64,000 nt of DNA, from the NCBI GenBank assembly GCA_001023575.1, contig CP011489.1, forward strand, positions 1,735,001-1,799,000, given 5' to 3'. This DNA comes from Actinobacteria bacterium IMCC26256 (GTDB lineage Bacteria > Actinomycetota > Acidimicrobiia > IMCC26256). The notes below the pieces were generated by a model, which worked only from the letters and a program-made list of their open reading frames with translations, was not told the DNA's origin and did not search any database. Shown here piece by piece: positions 27,202 to 36,767 of this stretch. Both the position numbers and the translations under genes were made by a program. Within the stretch, counting starts at the first letter, position 1, and each line of letters opens with the position of its first letter.

Positions 27202-28353
27202 TTACAGCTCCTTCTGCTCGGACCCCACCCCAACAGGGCTTGTCAGCTCAAGCTCGTCCTCCCAATCCCCTCGGCGAGGGAAGAAGAAACCGTAGAGCAG
27301 AAGCGCAAGGGCGAATATCACGAGCGGTACTAGCGCATTGCCTTGGTCTGTGTAGGTCGGTATTAGGGCAACCCCCGAGAGGAGCGCCGTCCAGAGCCAG
27401 AGAATCGCAACGGTTCGCCTCGGACCATGCCCTAATCGCATCAGGCGGTGATGCAGGTGCTCTTTATCTGCAACGGCAAAGGATCTGCGTTTTATCAACC
27501 GTCTTAGAAAAGAAAAAGCCGTATCGATAATCGGGACCCCAAGAATTACAAACGGGATAAAGAGTGGCGCAAAGAAGAAGTACGTAACGCCGCTGTATTG
27601 GTAATCGGCTCGACCACCAATTGTGATGGTCGTTACAGCCATAAGAAGCCCAAGAAAAAGAGCCCCCGCATCCCCCATCATTATTCGCGCAGGGTGCCAG
27701 TTGTAAGGCAAGAACCCTAGGCAGACACCCACAGCTATGACTGCGATTAAAGGAGCAAGGTTTGATCCCTCAAGAAACCCATTCTTAAACAACCGATCGC
27801 TATAAAGAAAGAGTGCCGTTCCTGCGATAGCGCATATCCCGCCGGCTAGACCATCAAGCCCATCGATGAGGTTGATTGCATTTGCGAATAAGACCACCAT
27901 CAAGACGGTAACCACGGGAGCAAGATCAGCGGAGAGCACCACGGTGTCGTTGAGCAAGAAGGGGACGCGAAAGAAGAGCATCTGAACGCCGAATAGAGAT
28001 AGCACTCCCCCGGCTAAAACCATCCCAGCGATCTTGGCTGGAGGCGATACATCCCGCAGGTCGTCGAGCGCCCCAACAGCGAACATCACTGCCGCTGCAA
28101 GCATTACACCTAAGGGTTCAGATGACCCGTTGAACATCTCGTGGAACTGGGGAATCTGGGATGCAACCGCCATAGCGACTACAAATCCCATGAACATTCC
28201 CGCTCCTCCGAGGGAGACCATCGGGCGCGTATGGATGCCGTGCGGATTGGGGGGTACTACTGCACCAGCACGAATGGCGAGGCGACGCACGAACGGCATA
28301 ACCGCGAGCGTTACTCCAAGTGCTACGAGAAACGCGACCGCGTAACCCCCCAC
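27202..28353 (-). CDS. WecA/MraY-family polyprenyl-phosphate sugar-1-phosphate transferase
   Basis: The 383-residue integral membrane enzyme has about eleven helices and the family motifs: GALDDLRDVSPP (Asp-Asp pair), NAINLIDGLDGLAGG, MGDAGALFLGLL and the cytoplasmic KEHLHHRLMRLGHGPRR His motif. WecA-type members move GlcNAc-1-P or a related sugar onto undecaprenyl or decaprenyl phosphate. In mycobacteria the homologue primes arabinogalactan synthesis. MraY itself normally lies in the dcw cluster, so this is more likely the WecA type. It sits about 10 bp after glyA. Confidence 0.9.
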   Translation of the reverse strand: MGGYAVAFLVALGVTLAVMPFVRRLAIRAGAVVPPNPHGIHTRPMVSLGGAGMFMGFVVAMAVASQIPQFHEMFNGSSEPLGVMLAAAVMFAVGALDDLRDVSPPAKIAGMVLAGGVLSLFGVQMLFFRVPFLLNDTVVLSADLAPVVTVLMVVLFANAINLIDGLDGLAGGICAIAGTALFLYSDRLFKNGFLEGSNLAPLIAVIAVGVCLGFLPYNWHPARIMMGDAGALFLGLLMAVTTITIGGRADYQYSGVTYFFFAPLFIPFVILGVPIIDTAFSFLRRLIKRRSFAVADKEHLHHRLMRLGHGPRRTVAILWLWTALLSGVALIPTYTDQGNALVPLVIFALALLLYGFFFPRRGDWEDELELTSPVGVGSEQKEL

Positions 28354-28362
28354 TGTTCCTCG

Positions 28363-29625
28363 TCAGTCGTAGAGGCCGGGGTACGGCACGAAGTTGGCAC
28401 AGAGTGAATTCACACGTAACAGAACAGAGGCGCATACCTGCTCGTCCTCTGGAGACCTAAGTACCTCTCCGATCATCGCAGCGATCACGGCCATCTCAGA
28501 CTCAGTCATACCTGTAGTTGTGACTGACGCGGTTCCGAGCCGTATTCCACTCGTGACGAATGGCTTCTCTGGATCGTTCGGGATTGCGTTCTTGTTGCAG
28601 ACAATTCCGGCGGAGTCGAGAGCGTTCTGAGCAACCTTGCCATTGACTCCAAAAGGACGTAGGTCAACGAGCACCATGTGATTATCTGTACCACCGGAGA
28701 CGATTCTGAACCCCTCTGCGATTAGGCCATCTGAGAGAGCGCGAGCATTACGCACGATCTGCGCTGCATACTCCCTGAATTCTGGGCGCTGAGCCTCTGC
28801 GAAGGCAACAGCCTTTGCAGCGACTGCGTGCATAAGCGGGCCTCCCTGCAGACCGGGGAATATTGCCTTGTCTATAGCCGCGGCGTGCTCTGCGCGACTC
28901 AAGATGCAGCCTGCTCGCGGTCCGCGCAGAGTTTTGTGAGTAGTAAAGGTAACGACATCTGCATACGGAACTGGGGAGGGATGCGCTCCACCTGCGATGA
29001 GTCCAGCGATGTGGGCTGCATCAACCATAAGTAGCGCCCCGACCTCGTCCGCTATCGACCTGAACTCAGCGAAATCGATTGAGCGCGGATAGGCAGTAGC
29101 CCCCGCAATGATCAACTTGGGCTGCTCTGCCACCGCGAGAGCGCGGACAGCTGCGTAGTCAATGCGCTCAGTCTCCGGATCAACGCCGTAAGCCACGAAG
29201 TTATAGAGGTGTCCACTGAAGTTGACCGGAGAACCATGGGTTAAGTGCCCACCCTGATCAAGGCGTAGACCCATCACCTTGTCGCCAGGGTTGAGTAGTG
29301 CAAAATACACCGCCATATTTGCGTTTGCCCCGGAGTGGGGCTGCACATTGGCATGCTCTGCACCGAACAGTGCTTTTACACGCTCGCGCGCCAACTCCTC
29401 GGCCTCATCAACCACTGCATTTCCACCGTAATAACGCTTACCAGGATACCCCTCGGAGTACTTGTTAGTGAGCGGCGATCCCTGCATTGCCATCACCGCA
29501 GGAGAGGTGAAGTTCTCGGAGGCAATCATCTGGAGTGTTGAATTCTGCCGATGCACTTCGCGCTTGAGAATCGCAGCGAGAGCGGGGTCGGATGCTTGTA
29601 GAGCGGAGAAGGCTGGGTCGGTCAT
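28363..29625 (-). CDS. glyA: Serine hydroxymethyltransferase
   Basis: The 420-residue PLP enzyme interconverts serine and glycine with tetrahydrofolate. Conserved segments are [15 protein letters not shown] near the start, [29 protein letters not shown] and the Lys site [17 protein letters not shown] lies 7 nt before the ATG. The spacer upstream holds a short direct repeat (29653). Some residues after the usual end ([13 protein letters not shown]) look slightly atypical but the gene is complete. Confidence 0.96.
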   Translation of the reverse strand: MTDPAFSALQASDPALAAILKREVHRQNSTLQMIASENFTSPAVMAMQGSPLTNKYSEGYPGKRYYGGNAVVDEAEELARERVKALFGAEHANVQPHSGANANMAVYFALLNPGDKVMGLRLDQGGHLTHGSPVNFSGHLYNFVAYGVDPETERIDYAAVRALAVAEQPKLIIAGATAYPRSIDFAEFRSIADEVGALLMVDAAHIAGLIAGGAHPSPVPYADVVTFTTHKTLRGPRAGCILSRAEHAAAIDKAIFPGLQGGPLMHAVAAKAVAFAEAQRPEFREYAAQIVRNARALSDGLIAEGFRIVSGGTDNHMVLVDLRPFGVNGKVAQNALDSAGIVCNKNAIPNDPEKPFVTSGIRLGTASVTTTGMTESEMAVIAAMIGEVLRSPEDEQVCASVLLRVNSLCANFVPYPGLYD

Positions 29626-29652
29626 TTCGTAGTCCTTATGAAGTTGAGATTT

Positions 29653-29683
29653 ATTTAGATAGAACAGCTATTAGATAGAACAG
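29653..29683. repeat. 16-bp-spaced direct repeat upstream of glyA
   Basis: Two copies of TTAGATAGAACAG begin at 29655 and 29671 in the rpiB-glyA spacer. It resembles the other short AT-rich spacer duplications in this window. Confidence 0.8.
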
Positions 29684-29699
29684 TATTTAAGCAAAACCT

Positions 29700-30140
29700 T
29701 TAGTTCGATTCGAGTTCGGTAATTTTCGCAACGCGTGCAGCATGACGTCCGCCTGCGAAACTCGCAGTCAAGAAAGCGCGCATAGCGTCCTCGGCGGTCT
29801 GCTCCCCAATGAAGCGAGCCCCGAATGAGCAGATGTTTGCATCGTTGTGCTCGACCGCTAGGCGAGCCGAGGTTGCATCGTGTGCCACGGCGCAGCGAAC
29901 TCCATTGATCTTGTTCGCTGCAATCGCAATACCGTTGCCACTTCCGCAGATCAAGACTCCGCGATCAGCCTCCCCATTGGAGACGGCTCGCCCAACCAAA
30001 GCGCCAAGATCGGGGTAGTCAACTGACTCTGAGGAGTTAGTACCTAGGTCAGTTACTTCAAAGCCATCTGCCTCTGCGAGTGCCACTAGGTGCTGTTTGA
30101 GTGCAAAACCTGCGTGGTCTGAACCGAATACGACCCTCAT
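29700..30140 (-). CDS. rpiB: Ribose-5-phosphate isomerase B
   Basis: The 146-residue RpiB/LacAB protein starts MRVVFGSDHAGFALK and carries the phosphate/active-site segments CGSGNGIAIAANK and ARLAVEHNDANICSFGAR. It interconverts ribose-5-phosphate and ribulose-5-phosphate. The Cys in the GVLICGSGNG loop is the usual catalytic base. It is directly upstream of glyA on the same strand. Confidence 0.95.
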   Translation of the reverse strand: MRVVFGSDHAGFALKQHLVALAEADGFEVTDLGTNSSESVDYPDLGALVGRAVSNGEADRGVLICGSGNGIAIAANKINGVRCAVAHDATSARLAVEHNDANICSFGARFIGEQTAEDAMRAFLTASFAGGRHAARVAKITELESN

Positions 30141-30236
30141 GAAAGGTCGCGACCTTGAGTCAGGTGGAGCTCGAGCATCTCTCCTCTAGAAGGCATAACT
30201 TCACTCTAACGCCGCACCACCTGAGCATTCGTGCCG

Positions 30237-31406
30237 TTAGCCCGAACCGGCATCTCGATATGCAGCCATTAAGCCCTCAAGGTGGCCCGCCCAATCGACT
30301 GGGGCTAATTCAGGTGGCGAGGTGTAGGCAGATGCATTGGCGGCAAAAATTCTTAGGCGATCGGCAAGCGCTGCTGCGTCTTTCGATGGAAAAAGCAGTG
30401 GAGTTGCGGCATGGCTAATTAACTCGGGAATTCCACCAGTATCAGCACCAATTACAGGGATCCCACGCGCACGAGCCTCATTCAGCACAATCGGTGCAGG
30501 GTCGCTCCACTCCGATGGCACTACGAGGCAGTCGATCTCATTGAAGAACTGCTCCTTCGTATCGCCCCCAACCCAGCCAAGTGCCTCTACGCCACCACTA
30601 GGAGCAGCACCAGCGGCCTGCACCTCTCCAAGAAGTGGCCCGCGACCCCCGACAAGTAAGCGTGAACCGCGAATATCTGCAGCCTTGAATGCGCTCAGAA
30701 GCGTGCCGACTCCTTTGTAAGCAGCGAGCTGGCCTAGATAACCAAAGACCGGTGCACCGACATCCTTACCTGGGCTGCGAACCGGGCGCGGCTCCGGAGG
30801 GCTCTCTACTGGGTTATATAGAACGCGCACGCGACCCGATGCCCACTCAAGTCGCTCATGCTCTGCTGCAACGGCCTTTGAGACTCCTAGCACTACATCA
30901 GGAGCGTTCCCTCGAACCTGGCGCTCGCGTACCGCTGTAATCGCAGCGCATCCCCTACACGAAGTCGTGCAGGCTGTGCCGTCTCGCTGCACCATTGAGG
31001 TGCGTTGGCAGAGCAACCAGTAATCATGGAGGGTATGCACGTGGGGAATCTGCATTTTTCCTGGTCTAGTTAGCGCCACAGCCGACATACCTTGAACCGT
31101 GTGCGAATGCACCACATCAGGAGCGAACTCCGTGATTGCATTCTCAAGAATGGAGCCTGTATCGGGATTCCAAACATCGCGCAGATGCATCAATGCGCGT
31201 TTTGAAGCGGGCTGGTTAGCAAACTCCTGCAACGGATACGGCTTGGATGGAACCTGCGCTATTACACGCTCCCCCGGAGAACCATATGTAACGACCCCAA
31301 CCTCATGACCAGCATCAACAAGGCGCTCTGCTAGTTGGGCAGCATGGAGTTCGGCTCCGCCGAGCACAGCAGGCGGCCAAAGACTAGAGAGAAGTAAAAC
31401 GCGCAC
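30237..31406 (-). CDS. GT4 family glycosyltransferase
   Basis: The protein is about 389 residues from the GTG at 31406, which gives the standard N-terminus VRVLLLSSLWPPAVLGGAE; an open extension upstream lacks family features. It has GT-B architecture with VFGYLGQLAAYKGVGTLL at the domain junction and the nucleotide-binding VVPSEWSDPAPIVLNEARARGIPVIG. A four-Cys stretch in the middle (CTTSCRGCAAI) resembles the cysteine-rich insert of some cell-surface mannosyltransferases. It is divergent from the GT4 gene at 31411 with almost no space, so each promoter must lie within the other gene. Confidence 0.87.
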   Translation of the reverse strand: MRVLLLSSLWPPAVLGGAELHAAQLAERLVDAGHEVGVVTYGSPGERVIAQVPSKPYPLQEFANQPASKRALMHLRDVWNPDTGSILENAITEFAPDVVHSHTVQGMSAVALTRPGKMQIPHVHTLHDYWLLCQRTSMVQRDGTACTTSCRGCAAITAVRERQVRGNAPDVVLGVSKAVAAEHERLEWASGRVRVLYNPVESPPEPRPVRSPGKDVGAPVFGYLGQLAAYKGVGTLLSAFKAADIRGSRLLVGGRGPLLGEVQAAGAAPSGGVEALGWVGGDTKEQFFNEIDCLVVPSEWSDPAPIVLNEARARGIPVIGADTGGIPELISHAATPLLFPSKDAAALADRLRIFAANASAYTSPPELAPVDWAGHLEGLMAAYRDAGSG

Positions 31407-31410
31407 GATA

Positions 31411-32565
31411 TTGGGTAGGCTACAGCGGCGTCGCGAGGTTCGTGGCGGGTATCGATCCAAGCAGGGCGCTATCAAAACCGCAATCGTCCACGACCACTTA
31501 GTGCAGACCGGCGGCGCAGAGCGGGTCCTGCTTGCATTCGCCCGCGCACTACCAGGAAGCGAGATCTACACCTCCTTTTACGAGCCCACAGCGACGTATC
31601 CAGAGATGCATGGCCTGAAGATAAATCCGATGCCCATAAACCGAATCAAGGCGCTGCGCTCCCATCACAGGCTGGCATTTCCGCTACTCGCACCGTCTTT
31701 TAGCGCAACCAAAATAGACGCAGACGTAACTCTTTGCTCTAGCGCTGGTTGGTCCCATGGAGTGCGAACAACTGGCTCCAAGATTACCTATTGGCACGCA
31801 CCCGCCCGCTGGCTCTATCAACTTGACGAGTACGCCGGCAAACGTCGGGCCATTCGCTACGCAGCGAGGGCCATGGCTCCACTGCTTGGCCCTTGGGATA
31901 GGCACGCCGCAGCGACCATTGATCGCCACGTTGCAAACTCAACTCTGATTCAACGACGGGTATCCGAGCTGTACGACGTAGAGGTCGAGCTCCTTGCGCC
32001 GCCTTTAACATTCCGTGTAGATGGCCCGTTAGATGAATCACTAAAGATTGAACCAGGCTTTGTTCTCTGCGTTTCCCGACTCCTCCCATATAAGAATGTT
32101 GATGTTGTAATTGAGGCGATTAGGAGAACTCCGCACCTCCGCCTCGTCATCGTTGGCCGGGGCCCAGAGGCCGATCGGCTCCATTCTTTGGCACCCAAAA
32201 ACACCTTATTCTTAGAGGGTGTCACTGACGCCCAACTCAGATCCCTCTATCGGGACTGCACTGCATTGGTCGCTGCAGCGCATGAGGATTTCGGCCTCAC
32301 ACCAATTGAGGCTGCTGCTTTCGGTAAACCTTGTGCCGTACTCGCATCGGGAGGATTTTTAGACACTGTGGTTGACGGTGAAACAGGTTTTACTTTCCAG
32401 ACCCCCACCCCTGAGGAAGTAGCAACAGCCATTGATCGCGTATTACGAGAATCATGGGTTACCCAAACCCTCCTGGCGCGTGCTGACTTATTCTCAGAGG
32501 CCGCATTCGCTAAACGTCTAAGGGAACTTGTTGAAACAGCCGGTGGTGAGATTAAAAGTACTTAG
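31411..32565 (+). CDS. GT4 family glycosyltransferase (WbaZ-like)
   Basis: The protein resembles WbaZ-type mannosyl/glycosyltransferases: VHDHLVQTGGAERVLLAFA near the start, FVLCVSRLLPYKNVDVVIEA at the junction, and AAHEDFGLTPIEAAAFGKP with the conserved acids. No ATG or GTG in frame precedes the conserved N-terminus. The listed start is a TTG; an AGGG-preceded ATC at 31471 would give a better-shaped protein but is a very rare initiator. Start position is therefore uncertain. It belongs to the glycan cluster and converges on the GT4 gene at 32590. Confidence 0.85.
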   Translation: MGRLQRRREVRGGYRSKQGAIKTAIVHDHLVQTGGAERVLLAFARALPGSEIYTSFYEPTATYPEMHGLKINPMPINRIKALRSHHRLAFPLLAPSFSATKIDADVTLCSSAGWSHGVRTTGSKITYWHAPARWLYQLDEYAGKRRAIRYAARAMAPLLGPWDRHAAATIDRHVANSTLIQRRVSELYDVEVELLAPPLTFRVDGPLDESLKIEPGFVLCVSRLLPYKNVDVVIEAIRRTPHLRLVIVGRGPEADRLHSLAPKNTLFLEGVTDAQLRSLYRDCTALVAAAHEDFGLTPIEAAAFGKPCAVLASGGFLDTVVDGETGFTFQTPTPEEVATAIDRVLRESWVTQTLLARADLFSEAAFAKRLRELVETAGGEIKST

Positions 32566-32589
32566 AGTTTTTCGGCCTTACCTGCTCGT

Positions 32590-33696
32590 CTAGGACCTAC
32601 TCGTCGAGGCGGAGAGCGCATCTCTGTAACTCTCAACGGTAATTTGGGCGACCATTGCCACAGTAGGAATCCAATTAGGAACAACCGGAGAATGGTGCTC
32701 CTTGGTGGAGCGTGCTGCCGCGATAATTGCATCATGCCAGCCCTGCGAGTCGTCAGGGTCTAAGTGCAGAGCACTTCCATTAGCAACCTCGACGAGCGCG
32801 GGGTCAGTAGATGCAATCACCTGCGTCCCCACCGCAAGGGCCTCAACAATCGGCAGGCCATAACCCTCTTCGCGCGACGGGTAGAGGAGCGCGGTGGCGT
32901 GCTCGTACATCCACCTCAAAGATGCGTCGCTTGCGCCGACCACTCGACGAGCTGAGCCTTGGCTTATCAACGAGTCAATCGCTCGAAGCGTCTCTTCGCT
33001 CTTCCAGCCACCACTCCCGACTACTACTAGGAGCATCCCCGTCTGCTTAAAGACGCTGGGCCATACGCCGATGAGCGCATTAAGGTTCTTCCTAGGAGAG
33101 AGATCCCCTACAGCAAGACAGAATTTGGTATCCACTAACTCGTCAACCGCCTCTGCGGGAGCGGCGAAGAGTTCTCCCCCAAATGGCAGACCAACTTTTC
33201 TCGACTTCGAGCCCCATTTCACGTTGTATGAGGCAACAGAGGAAACTACCGCCTCTGTATGCGTCAAAATCCCATCTGCACGCTCAATAGAGTCAATATA
33301 TTGCCGCGGAAGTAGTACGCGTTTCGCTAGACGGAACTGCCTCGCATTATGAAGAAGGGTGAGGTCGTGAACTGTAAGCACCCCAGCCAAACGGGACACC
33401 GGGAGCACATGCTTGCTCGCGTGGATGATCTCAACCCCTCGCTTCGCAAACTCGCCACCAAGACGCCAGCGCACCCAAGCCGCCTGCGATATCTGTCCGC
33501 TATTAGGTATCGAGATCACATCTGCAACATTGGTTGGGAGGCCAAGGTCTCGGTTTTTTACCGCAGCCTCCGGCAGAGCAAGCACTAACTCAGCATCGGT
33601 TCGAGTCCCCATAAGAGTTATCAACTGGCGACCGAATCTCGCTATGCCGTCATACCTATCAAATGTCTCCGCGACTAATCCAACGCGAAGTGTCAA
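32590..33696 (-). CDS. GT4 family glycosyltransferase
   Basis: The 368-residue GT-B enzyme opens LRVGLVAETFDRYDGIARFG and has LAVGDLSPRKNLNALIGVW at the junction and LLYPSREEGYGLPIVEALAVGTQVI in the donor domain, the GT4 signature. The start is a TTG overlapping the stop of the O-antigen-ligase-like gene (TTGA), implying translational coupling. Sugar specificity is unknown. Confidence 0.87.
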   Translation of the reverse strand: MTLRVGLVAETFDRYDGIARFGRQLITLMGTRTDAELVLALPEAAVKNRDLGLPTNVADVISIPNSGQISQAAWVRWRLGGEFAKRGVEIIHASKHVLPVSRLAGVLTVHDLTLLHNARQFRLAKRVLLPRQYIDSIERADGILTHTEAVVSSVASYNVKWGSKSRKVGLPFGGELFAAPAEAVDELVDTKFCLAVGDLSPRKNLNALIGVWPSVFKQTGMLLVVVGSGGWKSEETLRAIDSLISQGSARRVVGASDASLRWMYEHATALLYPSREEGYGLPIVEALAVGTQVIASTDPALVEVANGSALHLDPDDSQGWHDAIIAAARSTKEHHSPVVPNWIPTVAMVAQITVESYRDALSASTSRS

Positions 33697-35201
33697 GGCG
33701 TAACTCGCTGCCGCTCGAGAGCGGGGCCCGAGGATTCCTCACCAATAGTCTCGACCCCGCGTTTCGGGGCTGCATCAACTACGAGTGCCGACTCACTATC
33801 GCTGACCCCTCTCATTCGAGGAGCCATCGTTGAGACAATCGCGAGCATGAGCCAGAAGAGGGCATCCATTGGGATCATCTCAAAATATGACGCAACAAAA
33901 CATGCCCCCATGATGCCGAGAACCTGAGCAGACCACCCAGCAGCAAAATGTTTATCCTCTTCCTCTACGCGCTTCTCTACATATCTGCCAGTCAGAAAAG
34001 CAGAGACAAGGAGTGAGATGAAAAGCCAGAGACCAACAAGCCCTATCTCCAAGCCGACCTTGAGATAGGCATTATCCGCCTGGAATGTGTTTACTCCCAG
34101 AGCGGTGGGGGCCGCAGTCGTTGCCACCTTTGCGGCTGCTGCTCCCGTAGTTCCGATCCCGTCGCCAATCGGGTTGCTCCACAGCGCACCACCACGATCT
34201 GCCCAAGATGTTGTTCGCACATTGAGACTGTTGGACTGCAACGCCGCACTCGTAAATGAACTCCCACCGGGCAGAAATAGAAGCGCCGCGAACGCAAGCG
34301 GAATAAACGCAACGAGGATTTTGTAGCGATGAAACGCAAGGTAGAGAAGGCCGATTCCTAGCCCGAGCCAAGCGCCACGCACATAAGCCAACACGATCGC
34401 TACACCAATAAGGGGAAGAGAGAATAGGAATATGCGATTGCGGAGGCGCTTTGGATCTGCAATGGCGCGGGGAAGCGCTATAAGGACAGTGAGCATTAAA
34501 TAGAACGCGAACGGAAACGGCTGGTTAAACGTCGAGAATGATCGCAAGCGAAAACCACTCGCGAACCTAATGACCTCGTTGTAGGGGTATCCCCATGCAG
34601 CGAGTTGAGCATGCCCAACTACTTGCTGATAGATACCGTAAATAGACGAGATGATGGCGATACCGATAAATATATTTATCAACCGATCTCGATCATCTCG
34701 GTTGAGAGGGCATCTCCATACCACGACAGCAATCAAGATATTGAAGTACGAAATTCTCAAACCAACTAGAGCTGTTCCCATTCCGGCCATAGGTACCGTG
34801 ACGACTGCAATTGCAAACAGCGCTGCAACTGCAGGCACCCAACCCGGTAGACGTCGCCCACGGGCACCACGTACATCAGATGGGCAGAGGAATGTTGCGA
34901 TTAGGAGGCCTAACACGAAAGCCTCTTTCCACCCCTGAGCCCATACCGGGATTGGAACTATGTAGTGGAGCCCATCAAAAGGGATCAAAGCAGCAAAAAT
35001 CAGGATCCCTGTCTGAGGACGCTTCACAACTGTTAGCCCTAGCGGGATCAAAACGGCCAAGAAAATAAGGTATGGCCAGAGCCCTGTAATGACACCTAGG
35101 GATGCAACCACCACCCCCACGGCTATAGCCAAAGCGGTAGGGAGGTCGAGACTTGCGAGACTAAAACCGCGAAGTCGAGGGTTTTGGAGCAGACCAACCA
35201 T
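33693..35201 (-). CDS. O-antigen ligase / Wzy-like polytopic membrane protein
   Basis: The 502-residue protein has about twelve hydrophobic helices with a large outside loop (around residues 330-385) before a final helix pair, the layout of the Wzy_C/O-antigen ligase superfamily. The loop contains the WSNPIGDGIGTTG segment typical of these proteins. In a Wzy-dependent pathway it would polymerise lipid-linked repeat units; the alternative is ligation to an acceptor. A hydrophilic tail (about 465-502) is cytoplasmic. It is coupled to the downstream GT4 gene and divergent from the Wzz-kinase gene. Confidence 0.82.
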   Translation of the reverse strand: MVGLLQNPRLRGFSLASLDLPTALAIAVGVVVASLGVITGLWPYLIFLAVLIPLGLTVVKRPQTGILIFAALIPFDGLHYIVPIPVWAQGWKEAFVLGLLIATFLCPSDVRGARGRRLPGWVPAVAALFAIAVVTVPMAGMGTALVGLRISYFNILIAVVVWRCPLNRDDRDRLINIFIGIAIISSIYGIYQQVVGHAQLAAWGYPYNEVIRFASGFRLRSFSTFNQPFPFAFYLMLTVLIALPRAIADPKRLRNRIFLFSLPLIGVAIVLAYVRGAWLGLGIGLLYLAFHRYKILVAFIPLAFAALLFLPGGSSFTSAALQSNSLNVRTTSWADRGGALWSNPIGDGIGTTGAAAAKVATTAAPTALGVNTFQADNAYLKVGLEIGLVGLWLFISLLVSAFLTGRYVEKRVEEEDKHFAAGWSAQVLGIMGACFVASYFEMIPMDALFWLMLAIVSTMAPRMRGVSDSESALVVDAAPKRGVETIGEESSGPALERQRVTP

Positions 35202-35259
35202 GAGTCCTGATACTACCCGTGGTACGGAGGGACTTGAACGGCGCGTATCATGTCGGTAT

Positions 35260-36687
35260 ATGGATCTTGCAGCACATTTTCGAATAATCGCCAGAGCATG
35301 GAAGCAGATTCTTATCGCTGGGGTATTGGTTGCGGTGGCGATGTTCTTCTGGTCAAACAGGGCAGAGAGGGTCTACGAAGCAACTGCGCTTTTAGCGGTC
35401 ACCCCGAGCGATACCGGGCTCGGAATTAACGCTGACCAAGCAACCTTCTTAGCAAAGAGTTACGCCCTATACGCAGAGACCCCCCGCGTCACCGCAGCGG
35501 CGGCGAAGTCTTCAGGGCTCGATATCACAGCCAACGATGCCGCTTCGCTGATCTCTGCATCTGCTGTTGGAGACCTTGGTTTCTTGGAGGTATACGCAAA
35601 GGGTCCATCTGTCTCCGAGGCGGAGCAGCTTTCCAGCGCGGCGACCGTAGCGCTCATAGACGCAGTACGGGCACAGCAAACAGCATCTCTCGCCCAAGAC
35701 ATTGCTCCTATCCAGGCACAGCGCGTGATCCTGCAGAAGCAACTGAGCAATCTTCCAGCGTTCGACCCTCAGGCAGCAAGTATTCAAGCGAATATCGATG
35801 CTCTGAATAAAGTCGAGGCGGAGAGGCGTGCGCAGCCAGCTAATCGGGTGAATGTTGCAGCGAGCGCCCATGCTTCCTCAACACCAATCTCACCACACCC
35901 GACGCGCTCGGCCGTAGTTGCGTTTCTACTGACGTGCATACTCGTTGGAGAACTCATTGTTGCTAGCAGAGCAATCGGGGATCGTATTGGCCGCACCGGC
36001 GACGACGACGCAGACGTTGCACGAATCACGGGCCTACCTGTCCTTGGGCGCATACCTAAGGGTGAAGGCTTTGAGACCGTTGAGGCATTCAGGGTCTTGC
36101 GCACCAACCTCATGGTCCTAGAGGCTGCAGGGAGGCCGCGCACGGTAGCGGTAGTAAGCAACACACAAGACGCAGGCAAGTCTTTTATCTCTATCAACCT
36201 TGCGCAGTCTGCATCCGCGCTTGACGACAAGGTCGTACTCATTGACGCCGACCTTCGCCGCCCGACAATCCACGAACAACTTAGCGTGCCCCGCACCCCT
36301 GGGCTCACCTCGGTTTTGCTCGGAAGCGACCTCTCAGAGGCACTGCGCAAGGTAGCTGAGAGCCCGTTTCTTAGAGTTCTCTCTAGCGGACCACCCGTCG
36401 AGGACCCCTCCGCCATTCTTGGTGCTCGCGCATTTCGCGTAGTGCTTGACACGCTTCGCGCGGTGCGCCTTGTTGTTGTTGACACTCCACCTTCAGGGCT
36501 CTTCTCCGATGCGCTCGCGGTAGCATCTCAGTGTGATGCCACGATCTTTGTGCTTGACCTTAAGAACAGCAAGCAGCAGCAAGTTCGTCAGGCATTAGAG
36601 GAGCTTCAGAGAGCCGGTGCAAATGTTGTCGGCGTCGTAGTGAACCGAACCGAGGTTGTTAACCGATCCGCTTACTACGAGGCCTAG
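35260..36687 (+). CDS. Fused Wzz chain-length regulator and BY-type tyrosine kinase
   Basis: The protein is about 475 residues from the ATG at 35260 (MDLAAHFRII); earlier in-frame codons overlap the divergent gene. An N-terminal Wzz domain with two membrane helices (about 18-36 and 222-242) flanks a periplasm-like helical region. The cytoplasmic kinase follows, with Walker A SNTQDAGKSFISINLAQ, Walker A' VVLIDADLRRP and Walker B LVVVDTPPSG. Such BY kinases control polysaccharide length through oligomerisation. The usual C-terminal Tyr cluster is reduced to a YYEA end, so autophosphorylation capacity may be small. Confidence 0.88.
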   Translation: MDLAAHFRIIARAWKQILIAGVLVAVAMFFWSNRAERVYEATALLAVTPSDTGLGINADQATFLAKSYALYAETPRVTAAAAKSSGLDITANDAASLISASAVGDLGFLEVYAKGPSVSEAEQLSSAATVALIDAVRAQQTASLAQDIAPIQAQRVILQKQLSNLPAFDPQAASIQANIDALNKVEAERRAQPANRVNVAASAHASSTPISPHPTRSAVVAFLLTCILVGELIVASRAIGDRIGRTGDDDADVARITGLPVLGRIPKGEGFETVEAFRVLRTNLMVLEAAGRPRTVAVVSNTQDAGKSFISINLAQSASALDDKVVLIDADLRRPTIHEQLSVPRTPGLTSVLLGSDLSEALRKVAESPFLRVLSSGPPVEDPSAILGARAFRVVLDTLRAVRLVVVDTPPSGLFSDALAVASQCDATIFVLDLKNSKQQQVRQALEELQRAGANVVGVVVNRTEVVNRSAYYEA

Positions 36688-36740
36688 ATCGCCCAAGGAA
36701 CGGCTCGCTGAAATAAGAAGCCAGCCCATGCGCAGCGAAG

Positions 36741-36759
36741 AGTGCCATCGCTAGGCACT
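36741..36759. terminator. Possible weak hairpin between convergent genes
   Basis: The inverted pair AGTGCC (36741-36746) and GGCACT (36754-36759) lies between the Wzz-kinase stop and the stop of the convergent hydrolase gene. There is no clear T run, so termination is only suggested by position. Confidence 0.3.
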
Positions 36760-36767
36760 TAGGAATC

